Shown piece by piece: positions 5,538 through 6,220 of a stretch of 6,220 nucleotides of DNA; position 1 is the stretch's first letter, and every line of letters starts with the position of its first letter. Origin of the DNA: Myroides sp. (GTDB taxonomy: Bacteria > Bacteroidota > Bacteroidia > Flavobacteriales > Flavobacteriaceae); contig JAHAYQ010000244.1 of NCBI GenBank assembly GCA_018384465.1, positions 1 through 6,220 of the forward strand, written 5' to 3'. The notes under the pieces are model-generated. The model ran no database searches and was not told the origin of the DNA. It was given only the letters and a program-made list of their open reading frames with translations. The position numbers were made by a program, and so were the translations under genes.

Positions 5538-6220
5538 ATTTGTATTGTTTTTAGTTTGTTTTATAGGATTTTCGGGTTTAGCACAAGAGTTAAATGCCAA
5601 TGTAGTGGTTAATTCAGATCATATTCAACAATCTAACAAACAGGTTTTTACAACACTTCAAAACAGCATACGCGATTTTTTAAACAATACCAAGTTTACA
5701 GCACTAAACGTTAATAGAAACGAGTTAATAGATTGTAATGTGTTATTAATTATAACAGATTACGATCCAAATTCAAATGCTTTTTCGGGTTCGTTGCAAA
5801 TTCAGGCTTCAAGACCTGTTTTTAACGCATCATACAATACTTCTTTACTAAATTTTAACGATAGAAACGTATCGTTCAATTATATAGAATTTGAGCCGTT
5901 GACCTATTCCGAAAATAATATCACTTCTAAATTAGTTGGTTTGTTTGGCTTTTATGCCAATTTTATTATTGGTTTAGATGCAGATTCTTTCTCGTTATAC
6001 GGTGGAACGCCTTATTATCAAAAAGCATCAAACATCGTTACCATGATGCAACAATCAGAAGATAAAGGATGGGCAATGGGCGATCAAAATAATAGATATG
6101 CATTGGCTAATGATGTATTGGCTAATATGTATGCGCCTTACCGTGAAGCCATGTACGAATATCATATTAAAGGCTTAGATGTGATGAGTACCGATCCGTC
6201 ACAAGCGAAAACAAGTGTGG
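5527..6220 (+). CDS. porD: PorD-like protein (DUF4835), type IX secretion associated (3' end outside window)
   Basis: The first 231 codons of a secreted protein are visible and the frame is open to the window edge. The start MLHKFVLFLVCFIGFSGLAQE is a typical signal peptide, with cleavage predicted after A19 (GLA|Q), so the protein is periplasmic or outer-membrane associated. The body fits what I know of DUF4835/PorD: an N-terminal beta-rich part with a GSLQIQASRPVFN-like stretch at about 89-101, FNYIEFEPL around 118-126, the G-x-DADSF segment, GGTPYYQKASNIV, and NRYALANDVL before a helical region. PorD is associated with the type IX protein secretion and gliding system of Bacteroidota; its exact role is less clear than that of the core Por/Gld proteins. 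The ATG lies inside the coaBC end (11-bp overlap, different frame), which indicates translational coupling. About 60 residues are probably missing. The family call is from memory of homologues, so it is moderately sure. Confidence 0.78.
   Translation, partial: MLHKFVLFLVCFIGFSGLAQELNANVVVNSDHIQQSNKQVFTTLQNSIRDFLNNTKFTALNVNRNELIDCNVLLIITDYDPNSNAFSGSLQIQASRPVFNASYNTSLLNFNDRNVSFNYIEFEPLTYSENNITSKLVGLFGFYANFIIGLDADSFSLYGGTPYYQKASNIVTMMQQSEDKGWAMGDQNNRYALANDVLANMYAPYREAMYEYHIKGLDVMSTDPSQAKTSV

Overview
The window is a low-GC, gene-dense piece of a chromosome from the Bacteroidota, most likely the family Flavobacteriaceae. The evidence is the gene order bamD–rpoZ–coaBC–porD, a PorD/DUF4835-type protein belonging to the type IX secretion machinery of this phylum, a Bacteroidota-style omega subunit, lipoprotein signals, the absence of Shine-Dalgarno sites, and promoter-like TAnnTTTG elements. 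The species cannot be named from the sequence. No rRNA, tRNA, CRISPR array, insertion sequence or phage gene was seen.

Left part (1–1528, minus strand): a two-gene unit encoding a 5'-nucleotidase split into separate polypeptides. The upstream gene (746–1528) encodes the 5'-nucleotidase C-terminal (substrate-binding) domain as a lipoprotein. The downstream gene (746 to beyond position 1) encodes the metallophosphoesterase domain behind a twin-arginine-like signal. Stop and start share one base (TAATG).

The 102-bp spacer 1529–1630 separates this unit from rightward genes. It contains two -7-like elements facing each other, plus an inverted repeat just before dapA.

Middle (1631–3100, plus strand): dapA (lysine/diaminopimelate synthesis) is followed after 19 bp by a ferritin gene with a complete iron-site residue set. 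A good promoter-like sequence lies inside the end of dapA and could drive the ferritin separately. A hairpin with a T-run at 3069–3098 closes the unit.

Right part (3113–6220, plus strand): a promoter with a small inverted repeat at the expected transcript start leads a tight run of bamD (outer-membrane protein assembly), rpoZ (RNA polymerase omega), coaBC (coenzyme A synthesis) and porD (type IX secretion, cut by the window edge). Spacings are 6 bp, 7 bp and an 11-bp overlap, so this looks like one operon mixing envelope biogenesis with core housekeeping.

I did not find a convincing undescribed system. The items most worth a second look are the double catalytic-residue replacement in CoaBC (D125 and S158 where E. 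coli has N125 and C158), the split nucleotidase with two different export signals, the overlapping divergent promoters, and the dyad elements at the dapA and bamD promoters.
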